From NCBI RefSeq assembly GCF_029963765.1, contig NZ_JALBYU010000001.1, positions 372,001 to 436,000 of the forward strand: 64,000 nt of DNA, written 5' to 3'. How positions within the stretch are numbered: the stretch's first letter is position 1; each line of letters opens with the position of its first letter. The notes below the pieces were generated by a model. The model had not been told where the DNA came from and ran no database searches. It saw nothing but the letters and a program-made list of their open reading frames with translations. The position numbers were made by a program, and so were the translations under genes. Positions 8,586-18,081 of the stretch are shown one piece after another. The DNA comes from Pseudomonas sp. UYIF39. Lineage in GTDB: Bacteria > Pseudomonadota > Gammaproteobacteria > Pseudomonadales > Pseudomonadaceae.

Positions 8586-8602
8586 AGCAGAAGGTGTGCC
8601 GG
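8586..8602 (-). promoter_or_regulatory. Sigma-54 (-24/-12) promoter of the fap operon
   Basis: Minus strand reads CCGGCACACCTTCTGCT. The invariant GG and GC are exactly 12 bases apart and the GGCAC core is intact, as in the TGGCAC-N5-TTGC consensus. Transcription should start near 8575, giving a leader of about 45 bases before fapA. The remainder of the gap (8603..8857) holds an A/T-rich patch with runs of T that could accommodate IHF or the activator, but no gene. Confidence 0.75.
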
Positions 8603-8857
8603 TTTTGGTTTTTCTTTTAAAAACAGTTGGTTGGCTTTAATTGTCGAGGTGGTTAATAAATTTTGTAACGCCACTGAGACAGAGCCGCGCAAAAACGCCG
8701 TCCATGCAGGCGGTATTGCTCGCTAGGGGCGCTGAAGGCAGGTTGTATCAGTGGCTTAACATTTTTATGCTGGATGGCTTGAGCTGCTTTAGCTCGCTTG
8801 TTTGCGCAGAGGTGGGTGTTTCAGGAATGGACATTTTCGGCAGAATGGGGGGCCGTT

Positions 8858-9382
8858 TCAGGTCTTGAACAAGTGTGTCACAGCCTCGAATGCCGCGTCC
8901 TTGCGCTGTTTCCAGTCACCTTGCAGCACCTGGCAAGGCTGGCGGTGCAGGTCAAGCCATTGGCGGCTGGCCTGGAAAAATGCCTGGCGTTCTGCCAGTT
9001 GCGGTTGGCAACGCTGCCCGTCGTCATGCCAGGCCACGGTTTCGGGGCTCAGCAGCAAATGCAGGTCGTAGTGCCGTGTCAACAATGCTTGCTCGACCCA
9101 CGTCGGGCAAGCGCCAAACAAGGTCTGGCTCCAGAGGATGTTGCTCAGCAAGTGAGTGTCGAGAATCAGCAAATGCGGCTGCCGGGCGCGTGCCTCGTCC
9201 TCCCATTTCAGCTGCCCTCGGGCGATTTCCGGAATGTCGGTCAGGCAGGTGTCTCGTGGGTTTTGTTCGATGAACCAGCGTACATATTCGTCTACCAGGA
9301 CCCCGCCGAAATGCTGTTGTAACTCGGCTGCCAGCCAACTCTTGCCGCTGGATTCGGGGCCTGTGAGTACCAGAACCTTCAT
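8858..9382 (-). CDS. NadR-like P-loop ATPase/kinase
   Basis: Start taken at 9382 (MKVLVLTGPESSGKS), which overlaps the pnuC stop codon as ATGA and gives 174 aa. Walker A is GPESSGKS (8-15). The following motifs (VDEYVRWFIEQNP, ILDTHLLSNILWSQ) match the C-terminal ribosylnicotinamide-kinase half of NadR and its stand-alone AAA_28 relatives. Together with the overlapping PnuC gene the pair looks like an uptake-and-phosphorylation module for nicotinamide riboside: PnuC imports it, the kinase traps it as NMN. No DNA-binding or NMN-adenylyltransferase domain is present, so it is not a full NadR. Confidence 0.85.
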   Translation of the reverse strand: MKVLVLTGPESSGKSWLAAELQQHFGGVLVDEYVRWFIEQNPRDTCLTDIPEIARGQLKWEDEARARQPHLLILDTHLLSNILWSQTLFGACPTWVEQALLTRHYDLHLLLSPETVAWHDDGQRCQPQLAERQAFFQASRQWLDLHRQPCQVLQGDWKQRKDAAFEAVTHLFKT

Positions 9383-9942
9383 GTGCGCAACGCCGGATCG
9401 GCCCGCCATTCCCGCCAGCCTTGCACGGCAATCAGGGCGAACAGCGCGTAGAGCCCAGCAGTCAGGTACAGGTCTTTGTAGATAAACAGCCCGACGAAGA
9501 TCACATCCAGGGTGAACCACAGCGGCCAGCATTGAACGCGTTTTTGCGCCATCCATAGCTGCGCCACCAGGCTGAAGCCAGTCAGTGCCGCATCGAGCCA
9601 GGGTTGTGCGGCATCGGTCCAGTTCGCCATTGCAGCGCCCAGCAACAGACTGCCGACCGCTCCAATGACCAGACTGATAGCGACCGATTTACCATCGAGT
9701 CGGCTAACCTGCCGACCATGGCGCGCGCCCCCCGCATGCGTCCACTGCCACCAGCCATAGAGCTGCAATGCGGCGTAGATCACCTGCAGGAGCATGTCCG
9801 AGTAGAGCTTTACCTCAAAAAAGATCCAGCTATAAAGCAGCACCATGACCAGACCGATCGGCCAGCACCAGGGGTTCTGTTTGACCGTCAACCAGACGGC
9901 AATGACACCGAGGGCAGCGGCAAACAGTTCAAGCCCGGACAT
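9379..9942 (-). CDS. pnuC: PnuC, nicotinamide riboside transporter
   Basis: 187 aa, strongly hydrophobic with about seven membrane segments. It has the PnuC landmarks: an early WLTVKQNPWCWPIGL segment and the aromatic substrate-site helix YAALQLYGWWQW. PnuC works by facilitated diffusion, and intracellular phosphorylation drives accumulation. The kinase gene overlaps its stop by four bases. AAGGA lies six bases before the ATG. No NAD-responsive or thiamine riboswitch was recognised upstream, so I cannot exclude a related vitamin as substrate (PnuT and PnuX are sister families). Confidence 0.9.
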   Translation of the reverse strand: MSGLELFAAALGVIAVWLTVKQNPWCWPIGLVMVLLYSWIFFEVKLYSDMLLQVIYAALQLYGWWQWTHAGGARHGRQVSRLDGKSVAISLVIGAVGSLLLGAAMANWTDAAQPWLDAALTGFSLVAQLWMAQKRVQCWPLWFTLDVIFVGLFIYKDLYLTAGLYALFALIAVQGWREWRADPALRT

Positions 9943-10023
9943 GGAGGTTCCTTGGGGAAGTCGAAGAGGGTGCGGATTGTAACGGCAGTCGCTGCCAAGT
10001 AGAACCGGCGTGCGCCGCCCTTT

Positions 10024-10160
10024 GTAGCAGCTGCCGAGCCTGCGAGGCTGCGTTCGGCTGCGAAGCAGTCTTCAATCCTGTCAGCAAGATTTTTCTGACA
10101 CGCCGTGGAGTCTGATTTCACGACTGCTTCGCAGCCGAACGCAGCCTCGGCAACTGCTAC
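10024..10160. repeat. REP doublet (GTAGCAGCTGCCGAGC... type)
   Basis: Left copy 10024..10070 and inverted right copy 10122..10160 share about 38 bases, separated by about 50 bases of unique sequence. The inner arms (TTCGGCTGCGAAGCAGTC) pair perfectly. The same family occurs as a single copy at 23751..23793. It lies between pnuC and the chemoreceptor gene and may double as the chemoreceptor's transcript end. Confidence 0.85.
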
Positions 10161-10172
10161 ACAGGGCTGTGG

Positions 10173-11807
10173 TTACACCCGGAACTGCTTGAGCAGCCCG
10201 TTCAACTGCTCACTCAATTCCTTCAGATGAACGCTGGCCACGCTCGACTGCTCGGCCGCCAGTGCCGTGCTGTGGGACAAACCGGCCGCCTGGGTGACGT
10301 TCTGGTTGATGTCCTCGACCACATGTGCCTGTTGCAAGGTTGCGCTGGCGATGGAGGCGTTCAACACGTTGAGGTTGCGCAGCGCCTGGCCAATGGCATT
10401 CAGGCTTGCACCGGCCAGGCCAGCCTGCTCGATGGTCAACTGCGATGCAACGCTGCTGTCGCCGATCACTTTGACCGCCGCTTCGGAGTGGCTTTGCAGG
10501 CGTTCTATCATCGACTGGATCTCGGCCGTGGACTTCTGGGTACGCTGGGCCAGCAGTCGCACTTCATCGGCCACCACCGCAAAACCCCGACCTTGCTCGC
10601 CGGCCCGGGCGGCTTCGATGGCTGCGTTGAGGGCCAGCAGGTTGGTTTGCTCGGCAATGGAACGGATCACTTCGAGAACGCTGCCGATCTGCGTGCTTTC
10701 GGCGGCCAGGGTACGGATCACCTCCACCGCCTGATCGATGGTCGACGACAGCTTGTCGATCTGTTGCAGGCTGCCATCGATGTTGACCTGGCCTTGCTGC
10801 GCCTGAGACTCGGCATCGCGCATTTCGCTGGCGGCGTGCTCGGCGTTTTTCGCGACGTCGTGTACGCCATACGTCACTTCATTGATGGCAGTGGCCACCA
10901 ATTCCATTTGCTGGGACTGTTGCTGACTGCGTTGCTGGGCCTGGACGGCGTCGTTGCCCAGTTCGCTGGAAGACTGGCCCAGGGCACTGGCGGACACTTG
11001 CAGTTCTTTGATCACCCGTCGCAGCTTGGCGGTGAAGGCGTTGAAGTGGCGTGCCAGTTGCGTGACTTCATCCTGGCCATGAGTGTCGAGGCTGCGGGTC
11101 AGATCGCTCTCGCCGCTGGCGATGTTGGCCATGGCGTTCACGGTTTCCTGCAGTGGACGCACGATGCTGCGGGCAATCAGGATGACCAGCAACGCCATGA
11201 TCAGGGCAATCACCAGCCCCACGAACGAGGCCTTCCAGACCTGGCCATAGAACTCGGCCTGCATGTCATCGATATACACGCCCGAACCGATCACCCAGCC
11301 CCAGGGTTCGAAGAGTTTGACGTAGGAGGTTTTTTCTACCGGTGCGCTGGCGCCCGGTTTCGGCCAGCGATAGTCGATGGTGCCGGCCCCCTTGGACTTG
11401 GCGACGGCGACCATTTCGTTAAACAGGGCAAAACCGTCCGGGTCGCGGATCGCCGAGAGGTTCTGGCCATCGAGTTTCGAGTTGGCCGGGTGCATGATCA
11501 TCACCGGCGTCAGGTCGTTGATCCAGAAGTAGTCGTTCTGGTCATAGCGCAGACCGCGAACGGCGCTCAGTGCCTGCTTCTGCGCAGCATCGCGGGTGAG
11601 CGTGCCGGCGGTTTCGAGGTCGTGGTAATAGGTCAGAATGCCACTGGCGGTTTGCACCACGTGCTGGGTTTTCTGGGCCTTGGCGTGGTACAGGTCATCG
11701 TGAATCTGCTTGAGCATCAAGACGCCCAACGTCATTAGCATCAGGACGGCCACGATCAAGATGAGCCACAAACGTCGGCTGATCGACATACTGCGCAAGC
11801 TGTTCAT
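10173..11807 (-). CDS. Methyl-accepting chemotaxis protein with single-Cache sensor domain
   Basis: The start at 11807 ([17 protein letters not shown]) gives 544 aa and a first membrane helix at about 12-32; a GGAG lies ten bases upstream. The periplasmic domain (about 33-190) has sCache_2 features ([40 protein letters not shown]). The second helix is at about 192-212, HAMP at about 213-265, then the long cytoplasmic coiled-coil. The conserved tip [20 protein letters not shown] is near residue 400. Relatives with this sensor type bind small organic acids, but the ligand here is unknown. No C-terminal NWETF-like CheR tether is seen. It stands alone. Confidence 0.93.
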   Translation of the reverse strand: MNSLRSMSISRRLWLILIVAVLMLMTLGVLMLKQIHDDLYHAKAQKTQHVVQTASGILTYYHDLETAGTLTRDAAQKQALSAVRGLRYDQNDYFWINDLTPVMIMHPANSKLDGQNLSAIRDPDGFALFNEMVAVAKSKGAGTIDYRWPKPGASAPVEKTSYVKLFEPWGWVIGSGVYIDDMQAEFYGQVWKASFVGLVIALIMALLVILIARSIVRPLQETVNAMANIASGESDLTRSLDTHGQDEVTQLARHFNAFTAKLRRVIKELQVSASALGQSSSELGNDAVQAQQRSQQQSQQMELVATAINEVTYGVHDVAKNAEHAASEMRDAESQAQQGQVNIDGSLQQIDKLSSTIDQAVEVIRTLAAESTQIGSVLEVIRSIAEQTNLLALNAAIEAARAGEQGRGFAVVADEVRLLAQRTQKSTAEIQSMIERLQSHSEAAVKVIGDSSVASQLTIEQAGLAGASLNAIGQALRNLNVLNASIASATLQQAHVVEDINQNVTQAAGLSHSTALAAEQSSVASVHLKELSEQLNGLLKQFRV

Positions 11808-12100
11808 AACGCTGTCACTCCGAATTCTTTTTCTTGTAATAAATGATCGCCAGCATCCAACCACACTTTGCCAATCTGCCATATCCGACCCAAGTCCAAT
11901 AACGCGGCAGCGCTAATCAAGCTTGTCTGATAGGATTTCGGCCCCGCACGGAAAAACCTGAATCCAACTTGATTTTTCACGGAATTTTTACGGTTTCGTC
12001 TGGATCCTGTGCGCGCGGGACTTCAGCTACGCTGATCGCATTGAAACGCTCAGACAAATATTAATGGGGCATGCTTTTGCGCGTCGCCTTTGGGGGATTG

Positions 12101-12931
12101 ATGGATCTTTGGACGGCCTTGCAGGCATTGATTTTAGGGGTTGTAGAAGGGCTGACGGAGTTTTTGCCCATTTCCAGTACCGGGCACCAAATCATTGTGG
12201 CGGACTTGCTCAACTTCGGTGGCGAGCGGGCCATCGCTTTCAACATTATTATTCAGCTGGGGGCGATTCTGGCGGTGGTGTGGGAGTTCCGCCGCAAGAT
12301 CATCGATGTGGTGACCGGTTTGCCAACACAGCCCGGCGCTCGCCGCTTTACCGCAAACCTGTTGGTTGCCTTCATGCCGGCCGTGGTTCTGGGGGTGATT
12401 TTTTCCGATTTGATCCACGAATACCTGTTCAACCCGATCACCGTCGCGACGGCGTTGGTGGTAGGCGGGATCATCATGTTGTGGGCCGAAAAGCGTCAGC
12501 ATGAAGTGCATGCCGAAACCGTTGATGACATCACCTGGAAAGACGCCCTGAAAGTCGGCTTCGCCCAGTGCCTGGCGATGATTCCCGGGACGTCACGCTC
12601 CGGCTCGACGATCATTGGTGGCTTGTTGTTCGGGCTGTCTCGCAAGACCGCTACCGAGTTTTCGTTCTTTCTGGCAATGCCGACCATGGTCGCTGCGGCC
12701 GTTTACTCGGGCTACAAATACCGCCACCTGTTCGTCCCGTCGGATTTTCCGGTGTTCGCGATCGGCTTCGTCACCGCGTTCATCTTTGCAATGATTGCCG
12801 TCAGGGGGCTGCTCAAGTTCATCGCCAACCACAGCTACGTCGCGTTCGCCTGGTACCGCATTGCATTCGGCCTGGTCATCCTGGCCACCTGGCAATTTGG
12901 CTGGGTTGACTGGGCCGCGGTCAAGCCATGA
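12101..12931 (+). CDS. uppP: Undecaprenyl-diphosphatase UppP/BacA
   Basis: Start at 12101 ([13 protein letters not shown]), giving 276 aa with the GGGGGA ribosome site just upstream. Both family signatures are intact: [14 protein letters not shown] (16-29) with the essential acids, and [11 protein letters not shown] at about residue 160. Multiple membrane helices. The enzyme removes a phosphate from undecaprenyl pyrophosphate on the periplasmic face, recycling the lipid carrier for peptidoglycan and O-antigen, and gives bacitracin tolerance. Its stop overlaps the start of the DUF1294 gene (ATGA). The 293 bases before it hold no gene. Confidence 0.95.
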   Translation: MDLWTALQALILGVVEGLTEFLPISSTGHQIIVADLLNFGGERAIAFNIIIQLGAILAVVWEFRRKIIDVVTGLPTQPGARRFTANLLVAFMPAVVLGVIFSDLIHEYLFNPITVATALVVGGIIMLWAEKRQHEVHAETVDDITWKDALKVGFAQCLAMIPGTSRSGSTIIGGLLFGLSRKTATEFSFFLAMPTMVAAAVYSGYKYRHLFVPSDFPVFAIGFVTAFIFAMIAVRGLLKFIANHSYVAFAWYRIAFGLVILATWQFGWVDWAAVKP

Positions 12932-13356
12932 ATGACGCCAGCGCGCGCAACAACCCCGGACGCAAACCCGCAGGAGAGATTCGCAATCTTCAGCTGAAAT
13001 TGTTGGTGTTTGCGGTCCTGTGCGCGCTGCCGCTGTACGGCTCGATGTCGTTGTGGTTGCGCGGGGTTTCCGTTATTCCCCTGGCGGCGTACGGGCTCGT
13101 CAGTCTGCTGGCATTCTTGCTGTACTGGAGCGACAAGCGCAGGGCGCGCGCCGACCATTGGCGCACACCGGAGAACGTGTTGCATGCGGTGGAACTCGCC
13201 GGAGGCTGGCCGGGCGCCTTACTGGCGCAGCAGCTGTTTCGGCACAAGACGCGCAAAGTGTCGTTTCAGCTGTTGTTCTGGATGATTGTTCTGCTGCACC
13301 AGGTGTTCTGGATCGATCAATTGTTTCTGGGTGCAAATCTGCTGGCGCTGCTTTAA
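12928..13356 (+). CDS. DUF1294 membrane protein
   Basis: 142 aa, overlapping uppP by four bases, so it is probably translationally coupled. A positively charged N-terminus is followed by three or four membrane helices and the DUF1294 core [17 protein letters not shown]...[19 protein letters not shown], and then a hydrophobic tail. Some family members carry an N-terminal cold-shock domain; this one does not. Function unknown. Its stop codon overlaps that of the convergent MmcQ/YjbR gene in a TTTAAA palindrome. Confidence 0.85.
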   Translation: MNDASARNNPGRKPAGEIRNLQLKLLVFAVLCALPLYGSMSLWLRGVSVIPLAAYGLVSLLAFLLYWSDKRRARADHWRTPENVLHAVELAGGWPGALLAQQLFRHKTRKVSFQLLFWMIVLLHQVFWIDQLFLGANLLALL

Positions 13357-13697
13357 AGCAGCAGTCCCACCTGGGTGCGCTTGGGCAACTTGCTCACCAC
13401 CAATTGATGGGAACGCCGCAACAAGCCTTGCAGCTCTTCAGGGCCCAACGGGTAGGGCGTTTCCAAGATGATCCACTGAGCCCGCGCCAGATACGGCGCC
13501 GGGCGAATTCCCGGGCGGTCGCAATGACCGAGAAACAAGTCCTTGTCGACCTTGAAGGCCAAGGATTCGCCCCGTAGATTCTGCAAGGCGAACATCTTGT
13601 TCCCCGCGATCGAAAACACCCGTACGCCACCCCACTTGTAGTCTTCCCGCGCACCCGGCAGCGCGAGACAGAATTGCGCGACATCCTCTTCGCTCAT
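13353..13697 (-). CDS. MmcQ/YjbR family protein (CyaY-like fold)
   Basis: I prefer the ATG at 13697 (MSEEDVAQFC), which has GAAGG eight bases upstream; an ATG at 13712 has none. 114 aa. The family pattern is clear: LPGAREDYKWGGVRVFSIAGNKMF, then LAFKVDKD, PAPYLARAQWI and the C-terminal LRRSHQLVVSKLPKR helix. MmcQ/YjbR proteins have a double-wing fold; suggested nucleic-acid or substrate binding is not proven. It follows the LysR gene by 11 bases on the same strand, so they may share a transcript. Confidence 0.88.
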   Translation of the reverse strand: MSEEDVAQFCLALPGAREDYKWGGVRVFSIAGNKMFALQNLRGESLAFKVDKDLFLGHCDRPGIRPAPYLARAQWIILETPYPLGPEELQGLLRRSHQLVVSKLPKRTQVGLLL

Positions 13698-13708
13698 ACG
13701 TCCAGCCT

Positions 13709-14617
13709 TCATATCAGTCGGTCCCCACAGGCATTGAATGATTCGATCAAATGGTCGAGCCAGGCGCGTACGGCTGGCATCACCCCGCGCCGATGAGGGT
13801 AGACCGCTTGCAGCCAGCCACCAGGCAACGACCAGTCGGGCAGCAACTGTACCAGCGAGCCGTTTTCCAGTTCCTGCTCGCAATACATCATCGGCAGCAT
13901 GGTAAAACCCTGGCCGGCGAGGGTGCAGGCCTTGCGCACGATAAAGTCATCGATGCCCAATCGCGCTTCGAGGGTGAGATCGCAGCTTTTGCCCTGTTGG
14001 TCGAGCATGCGGATATGCACCAGGCGGTCGGCCTCCAGAGCTCCGAGCACGGGAAGGTTTTTCAGGTCTTCGGGGTGGTTGATTTCACGTCCGTGCAAAA
14101 ATCCGGGGCTGGCGACCATCGCCATCTGCGCCTGGCGCAAACGTCGGGTGACCAGCAGCGGATCCTCATCGCCCAACTCACGCACCCGCAGCGCCACATC
14201 GACGCCCTCGGTCACCAGGTCGACGCGGCGGTTGAGCAACATGACTTCCAGTTGGACCTGAGGATACTTCTCAAGGAAATCGCTGATCACTGTCGGCAGA
14301 ATTTCGTGGGCCAACCCGACGGGGCAGGACACCCGCAAACGCCCACGAGGTTCGCTGGACATACTGGCAACGGCTTCGTCGGCCATTTCGGCTTCCAGCA
14401 GCATTGCCTGACAGTGCCGCAAGTAACGTTCGCCCACGGCGGTCAACTTCAGTTGTCGGGTGGTGCGTTGCAGCAGGCGCGCGCCGAGACGCTCTTCCAG
14501 TTCGGCGATGCGCCGCGACAACCGCGACTTGGGAATTCCGAGCAAACGCCCGGCCGCGGCGAAGCCACCGGCTTCAACCACCTTGGCGAAGTAGTAGAGA
14601 TCATTGAGGTCTTGCAT
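13709..14617 (-). CDS. LysR-family transcriptional regulator
   Basis: 302 aa. N-terminal winged helix ([20 protein letters not shown]...[19 protein letters not shown], residues 3-45) and a C-terminal periplasmic-binding-like effector domain ([18 protein letters not shown] onward). It is divergent from the azoreductase gene with a 129-base shared promoter region. The usual reading is that it controls the azoreductase in response to quinones or electrophiles, as for related LysR-azoR pairs (inference). Confidence 0.92.
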   Translation of the reverse strand: MQDLNDLYYFAKVVEAGGFAAAGRLLGIPKSRLSRRIAELEERLGARLLQRTTRQLKLTAVGERYLRHCQAMLLEAEMADEAVASMSSEPRGRLRVSCPVGLAHEILPTVISDFLEKYPQVQLEVMLLNRRVDLVTEGVDVALRVRELGDEDPLLVTRRLRQAQMAMVASPGFLHGREINHPEDLKNLPVLGALEADRLVHIRMLDQQGKSCDLTLEARLGIDDFIVRKACTLAGQGFTMLPMMYCEQELENGSLVQLLPDWSLPGGWLQAVYPHRRGVMPAVRAWLDHLIESFNACGDRLI

Positions 14618-14746
14618 GGTGGGAGCTCGATTGTTCTATCAGTGGGACGAACTATCGCATTGTTGCAGTCTAATCAGCTATTGGTTTCGCCTGTAGGATT
14701 CTCCCCATCAGATCGCCTCGTAGCGATCCTCACCTGGAGATCCCAC

Positions 14747-15358
14747 ATGAAACTGCTGCATATCGATTCGAGCATTCTTGGTGACAACTCGGCTTCCCGT
14801 CAGCTGAGCAGCGAAGTCGTTAAAGCCTGGCAAACCGCCGAGCCGACTGCCGTGGTGACCTACCGCGACCTGGCTGCCGATGCCATCAGCCATTTCTCCG
14901 CCACAACCCTGGTTGCCGCCGGTACCACCGCTGAACTGCGCAACGCCGCACAGCAGCACGAAGCCGAGCTGAGCGCCACCACTCTGGCCGAATTCCTCGC
15001 CGCCGATGCCGTGGTGATTGCAGCCCCGATGTACAACTTCACCATCCCGACCCAACTCAAGGCCTGGATCGACCGCATCGCCGTTGCCGGTCAGACCTTC
15101 CGTTACACCGAAGCCGGCCCTGAAGGCCTGTGCGGTGGCAAGAAAGTCGTGATCGTCTCGACTTCCGGCGGTCTGCATGCGGGTCAGGCGACCGGTGTTG
15201 CTCACGAAGAGTACTTGAAGGTGCTGTTTGGCTTCATCGGTATCACCGACATCGAGTTCGTCCGTGCCCATGGCCTTGCCTACGGTGACGAAGTCCGCAC
15301 CAAAGCCATGAGCGACGCTCACACGCAAATCAGCGAGCAGTTGTTCGCCGCCGCGTAA
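14747..15358 (+). CDS. azoR: FMN-dependent NADH:quinone/azo reductase (AzoR)
   Basis: 203 aa flavodoxin-like enzyme. It starts at 14747 with GGAGATC upstream (ATG in CCCACATG). FMN-binding landmarks are [33 protein letters not shown] and STSGGLHAG. The enzyme reduces quinones and azo bonds with NAD(P)H in two-electron steps, protecting against thiol stress. Divergent from a LysR regulator. A terminator follows at 15398..15445. Confidence 0.93.
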   Translation: MKLLHIDSSILGDNSASRQLSSEVVKAWQTAEPTAVVTYRDLAADAISHFSATTLVAAGTTAELRNAAQQHEAELSATTLAEFLAADAVVIAAPMYNFTIPTQLKAWIDRIAVAGQTFRYTEAGPEGLCGGKKVVIVSTSGGLHAGQATGVAHEEYLKVLFGFIGITDIEFVRAHGLAYGDEVRTKAMSDAHTQISEQLFAAA

Positions 15359-15397
15359 GGCGTGTGTAAAGAAAATCAAACAGCTCGGGCAATACCC

Positions 15398-15445
15398 AAA
15401 AAACTCTGTATTCTGATCACGCAAGTGCCAGATACGGAGTTTTTT
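15398..15445 (+). terminator. Terminator after azoR
   Basis: Long imperfect stem (AAAAAACTCTGTATTCTG / CCAGATACGGAGTTTTTT) ending in six T residues on the + strand; the A-run on the other arm makes it potentially bidirectional. Confidence 0.8.
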
Positions 15446-15527
15446 GTTTCTGGCTATTTCATCTCCTGGCCCGAGTTATGCAGTCGAGGGTTACCGTCTC
15501 CGGTCAAGTAACAAGGTGGGGCATCCC

Positions 15528-16565
15528 ATGGTGCGTCTTTGTGCAACCTTACTGATTTGCCTGTTCAGCAGCCTGAATTCAGTGCACGCCGCGCCTGCGC
15601 CGCATTTTCACTGGAGCGTCGGCTTCCATGAGATGAGTTTTCTTGACCCTTTGGACTTGCAGCCGATGCGCGCCATCGCCTTCTATCCCTCCAGCGAGAA
15701 GGAGCACTCCAGCATCCTCGAGGGCTACACAGTCGAGGCGGGCGAAGACACCCGAGTCGCCATCGGTCGTTTCCCGATGTTGATGCTGTCCCACGGCAAC
15801 ACCGGAACCCCGCTGGCCTTGCATGACCTCGCCACGTCGCTGGCACGCAAAGGGTTTGTGGTGGTGGCGGTGATCCATCCCGGTGACAACTCCAAAGACC
15901 ACAGTCGCCTCGGTACGTTGAGTAACCTTTACGGTCGGCCCATCCAGATTTCCGAAGCCATTACCGCGACACTTGGTGATCGAATGCTCGCGCCCTTCGT
16001 CAATGCCGATCAGGTCGGTGTCATCGGTTATTCGGCGGGCGGGGAGACGGCGCTGATTCTGTCCGGCGCGACGCCAGACCTGGACCGCCTGCGCCGCTAT
16101 TGTCAGGAACGCCCGGACGACCGCGACGCCTGCAACACCCATGGCGAATTGATTGCTGACCGCGATGACTTGCAACCAGTGGCTGACCCTCGGGTTCGCG
16201 CCTTGTTGCTCATGGCGCCGCTGAGCCTGAAGTTTGGCCGCCATACCCTGGCCGAAGTGCATGTGCCGGTGCTGCTCTACAGCGGCGACGGCGACAAACT
16301 GGTGGCGTTCGACAAGAATGCCGCCGCCCTTGCGCGCAAACTGCCGATCGCACCGGACTTCAAATTGCTGGCCGGGGCAGGGCACTTTGTATTCCTGGCG
16401 CCTTGCAATGAAGAACAGATCCTCGCCATGCCGGCGCTCTGCACCGATGCCGATGGCGTCGATCGCAAAGACATCCATCGCACTATGGTGTCCGAAGCCG
16501 GGCGTTTCTTCGCTCATGCGCTTGGCAAACCGACCCGGGCCGGAATGCAGACCGCCGATCAATGA
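15528..16565 (+). CDS. Secreted alpha/beta hydrolase (dienelactone hydrolase-like)
   Basis: Start at 15528 (MVRLCATLLICLFSS), where a signal peptide begins (cut near ...SVHAAPA, residue 22); GTGGGG lies six bases upstream. 345 aa. The oxyanion strand is MLSHGNTGTP (87-96), the nucleophile elbow GYSAGG with Ser169, and the likely acid and base are the Asp in YSGDGD and the His in GAGHFVF. The layout (PSSEKE... entry, long cap after the elbow) resembles predicted dienelactone hydrolases and PAF-acetylhydrolase-like proteins (COG4188). The true substrate is unknown. Exported to the periplasm. Confidence 0.87.
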   Translation: MVRLCATLLICLFSSLNSVHAAPAPHFHWSVGFHEMSFLDPLDLQPMRAIAFYPSSEKEHSSILEGYTVEAGEDTRVAIGRFPMLMLSHGNTGTPLALHDLATSLARKGFVVVAVIHPGDNSKDHSRLGTLSNLYGRPIQISEAITATLGDRMLAPFVNADQVGVIGYSAGGETALILSGATPDLDRLRRYCQERPDDRDACNTHGELIADRDDLQPVADPRVRALLLMAPLSLKFGRHTLAEVHVPVLLYSGDGDKLVAFDKNAAALARKLPIAPDFKLLAGAGHFVFLAPCNEEQILAMPALCTDADGVDRKDIHRTMVSEAGRFFAHALGKPTRAGMQTADQ

Positions 16566-16586
16566 TTTTGTGACCACCACTAATCC

Positions 16587-16678
16587 CTGTGGGAGCGAGC
16601 TTGCTCGCGATAGCGCTCTCAAATTCAATATGGATGTTGGCTGACAGACCGCTATCGCGAGCAAGCTCGCTCCCACAG
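16587..16678. repeat. REPIN, GTGGGAGCGAGCTTGCTCGCGA type
   Basis: Two inverted REP copies (16587..16615 and 16650..16678) enclose about 34 bases. Each copy is itself a GAGCGAGC/GCTCGC hairpin. It sits between the convergent hydrolase and MFS genes. Confidence 0.9.
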
Positions 16679-16690
16679 TGGATTGCAGTG

Positions 16691-17878
16691 TCAGGCCATG
16701 GCGCGGCGTTTCAGTAACAGGGTCAAACCGAGGCCAGTCACCGACAACAACGCCGCGCTGAAGAAAATCCACGTGTACCCCAGGTTCAACGCCACCGCGC
16801 CCATCAACGGCCCGGCAATCGCCAGCGCCAGATCGAAAAACACCGCGTAAGCACTCAATCCCGCCCCACGACTGGAGTTGGGCACTTGCTTGATCGCTTC
16901 GACCCCCAGCGCCGGATACACCAGCGACAGACCGAACCCGGTCAGGCCTGCGCCGATCAGCGCATAACCGGTCGAAGGCGCGAGCCACAGCAACACCAGG
17001 CCCACCGTTTCAATGCTCATACAGGCAATGGCCGAGGTGAACCCACCGAAACGGCTGATGCTGGAGATGAACAACAGTCGCGCCAGAATGAAACACACGC
17101 CGAACACCGTCAGGCAATAAGCCGCGCCGGCCCAGCCACGGCTGACGTAATACAAGGTAATAAAAGTGGTCAGCGTGCCGTAACCGATGGAGGCGAGGCT
17201 CAGGCTCGCGCCGAACGGCGCAATGCGCCCGAACACCGCCCAGAACGGCAGGCGTTCGCCGCGAATCACCGGCACCGAGGGTTTGTTTCGGATCAGCAAC
17301 AACGCCGCCAGCGCCAGCACCGACAGCGCGATCCCAAGACTGGCGAACCCCAGCTCGCCAACCATCACCACGCCCAGCGGCGCACCAATGGCGATGGCGC
17401 CGTAGGAGGCGATGCCGTTCCAGGAGATCGATCGCGCGGTATGTTCCGCGCCCACCTGACCCATGCACCAACTGATGGTGCCGACCCCGATCAATCCCTG
17501 GGCAATCCCCAGCAACAAGCGTCCGGCAATCAGAATCAACAGGCTCAGCAAGGGAAAACTTTGCAGCAGCGTTGAAATCAACGTCAGCACGCCGCTCAAC
17601 ACTATCCCCGATAACCCATAAACAATCGCCCGCTTGGTGCCGATGGTGTCCGACAGGCGTCCGGCCATCGGGCGGCTGAGCAGAGTGGCCAGGTATTGGG
17701 AGCCTATGGCCAGCCCCGCGATGATCGCGCTGAAACCGAGCTGTTCGTGGACATAGCCCGGCAACACCGCAATCGGCAGGCCGATGCAAAGGAAGGCAAT
17801 AAAGGTATAAAAGACGATGGAGACGATCTGCAGGGTGATCGCCATGGAGCTTTGGGGTGGCAGTTGCTGCACAGACAT
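16691..17878 (-). CDS. MFS transporter
   Basis: 395 aa with about twelve membrane helices. The loop 2-3 signature is intact (ATLLSRPMAGRLSDTIGTKRA, about residues 63-83), and a GSQYLATLLSRP helix precedes it. The sequence suits the small DHA1-like drug/sugar exporters (YhhS/AraJ type). Substrate unknown. The start context is weak (no clear ribosome site before MSVQQLPP); an alternative start at M12 (MAITLQIV) is possible. It is a lone gene. Confidence 0.88.
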   Translation of the reverse strand: MSVQQLPPQSSMAITLQIVSIVFYTFIAFLCIGLPIAVLPGYVHEQLGFSAIIAGLAIGSQYLATLLSRPMAGRLSDTIGTKRAIVYGLSGIVLSGVLTLISTLLQSFPLLSLLILIAGRLLLGIAQGLIGVGTISWCMGQVGAEHTARSISWNGIASYGAIAIGAPLGVVMVGELGFASLGIALSVLALAALLLIRNKPSVPVIRGERLPFWAVFGRIAPFGASLSLASIGYGTLTTFITLYYVSRGWAGAAYCLTVFGVCFILARLLFISSISRFGGFTSAIACMSIETVGLVLLWLAPSTGYALIGAGLTGFGLSLVYPALGVEAIKQVPNSSRGAGLSAYAVFFDLALAIAGPLMGAVALNLGYTWIFFSAALLSVTGLGLTLLLKRRAMA

Positions 17879-18035
17879 GACGGCTCGTTCGCGGGCGGCG
17901 GTAGGAGAGCTGCATCATGGCGCGGGTTGCAAATAAAAGGAAGCAGGCTAACTATATTCATAGGGTTTGAGGGCCTCTTCGCGATCAGGCCCGCGAAGGT
18001 TTCGGAACCAAAGTTTCCCTTGACCCTTGAATGCA

Positions 18036-18063
18036 AAAAGCCCCGTCGCAAGGACAGGGCTTT
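18036..18063 (-). terminator. Terminator of ybiT
   Basis: Stem AAAGCCCTG / CGGGGCTTTT (one mismatch) followed by T residues on the minus strand, about 20 bases after the ybiT stop codon. Confidence 0.85.
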
Positions 18064-18081
18064 CAGTTGCTGCAGGGCTAT

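Noticed and set aside
10227..11738. 503-codon + strand open frame
   Set aside because: Lies antisense to the chemoreceptor gene in high-GC codons; no family features in the translation, whereas the minus strand carries every MCP landmark.
13751..14746. Long 5' extension of the azoreductase frame
   Set aside because: It runs antisense through the LysR gene; the family start, ribosome site and flavodoxin fold begin at 14747.
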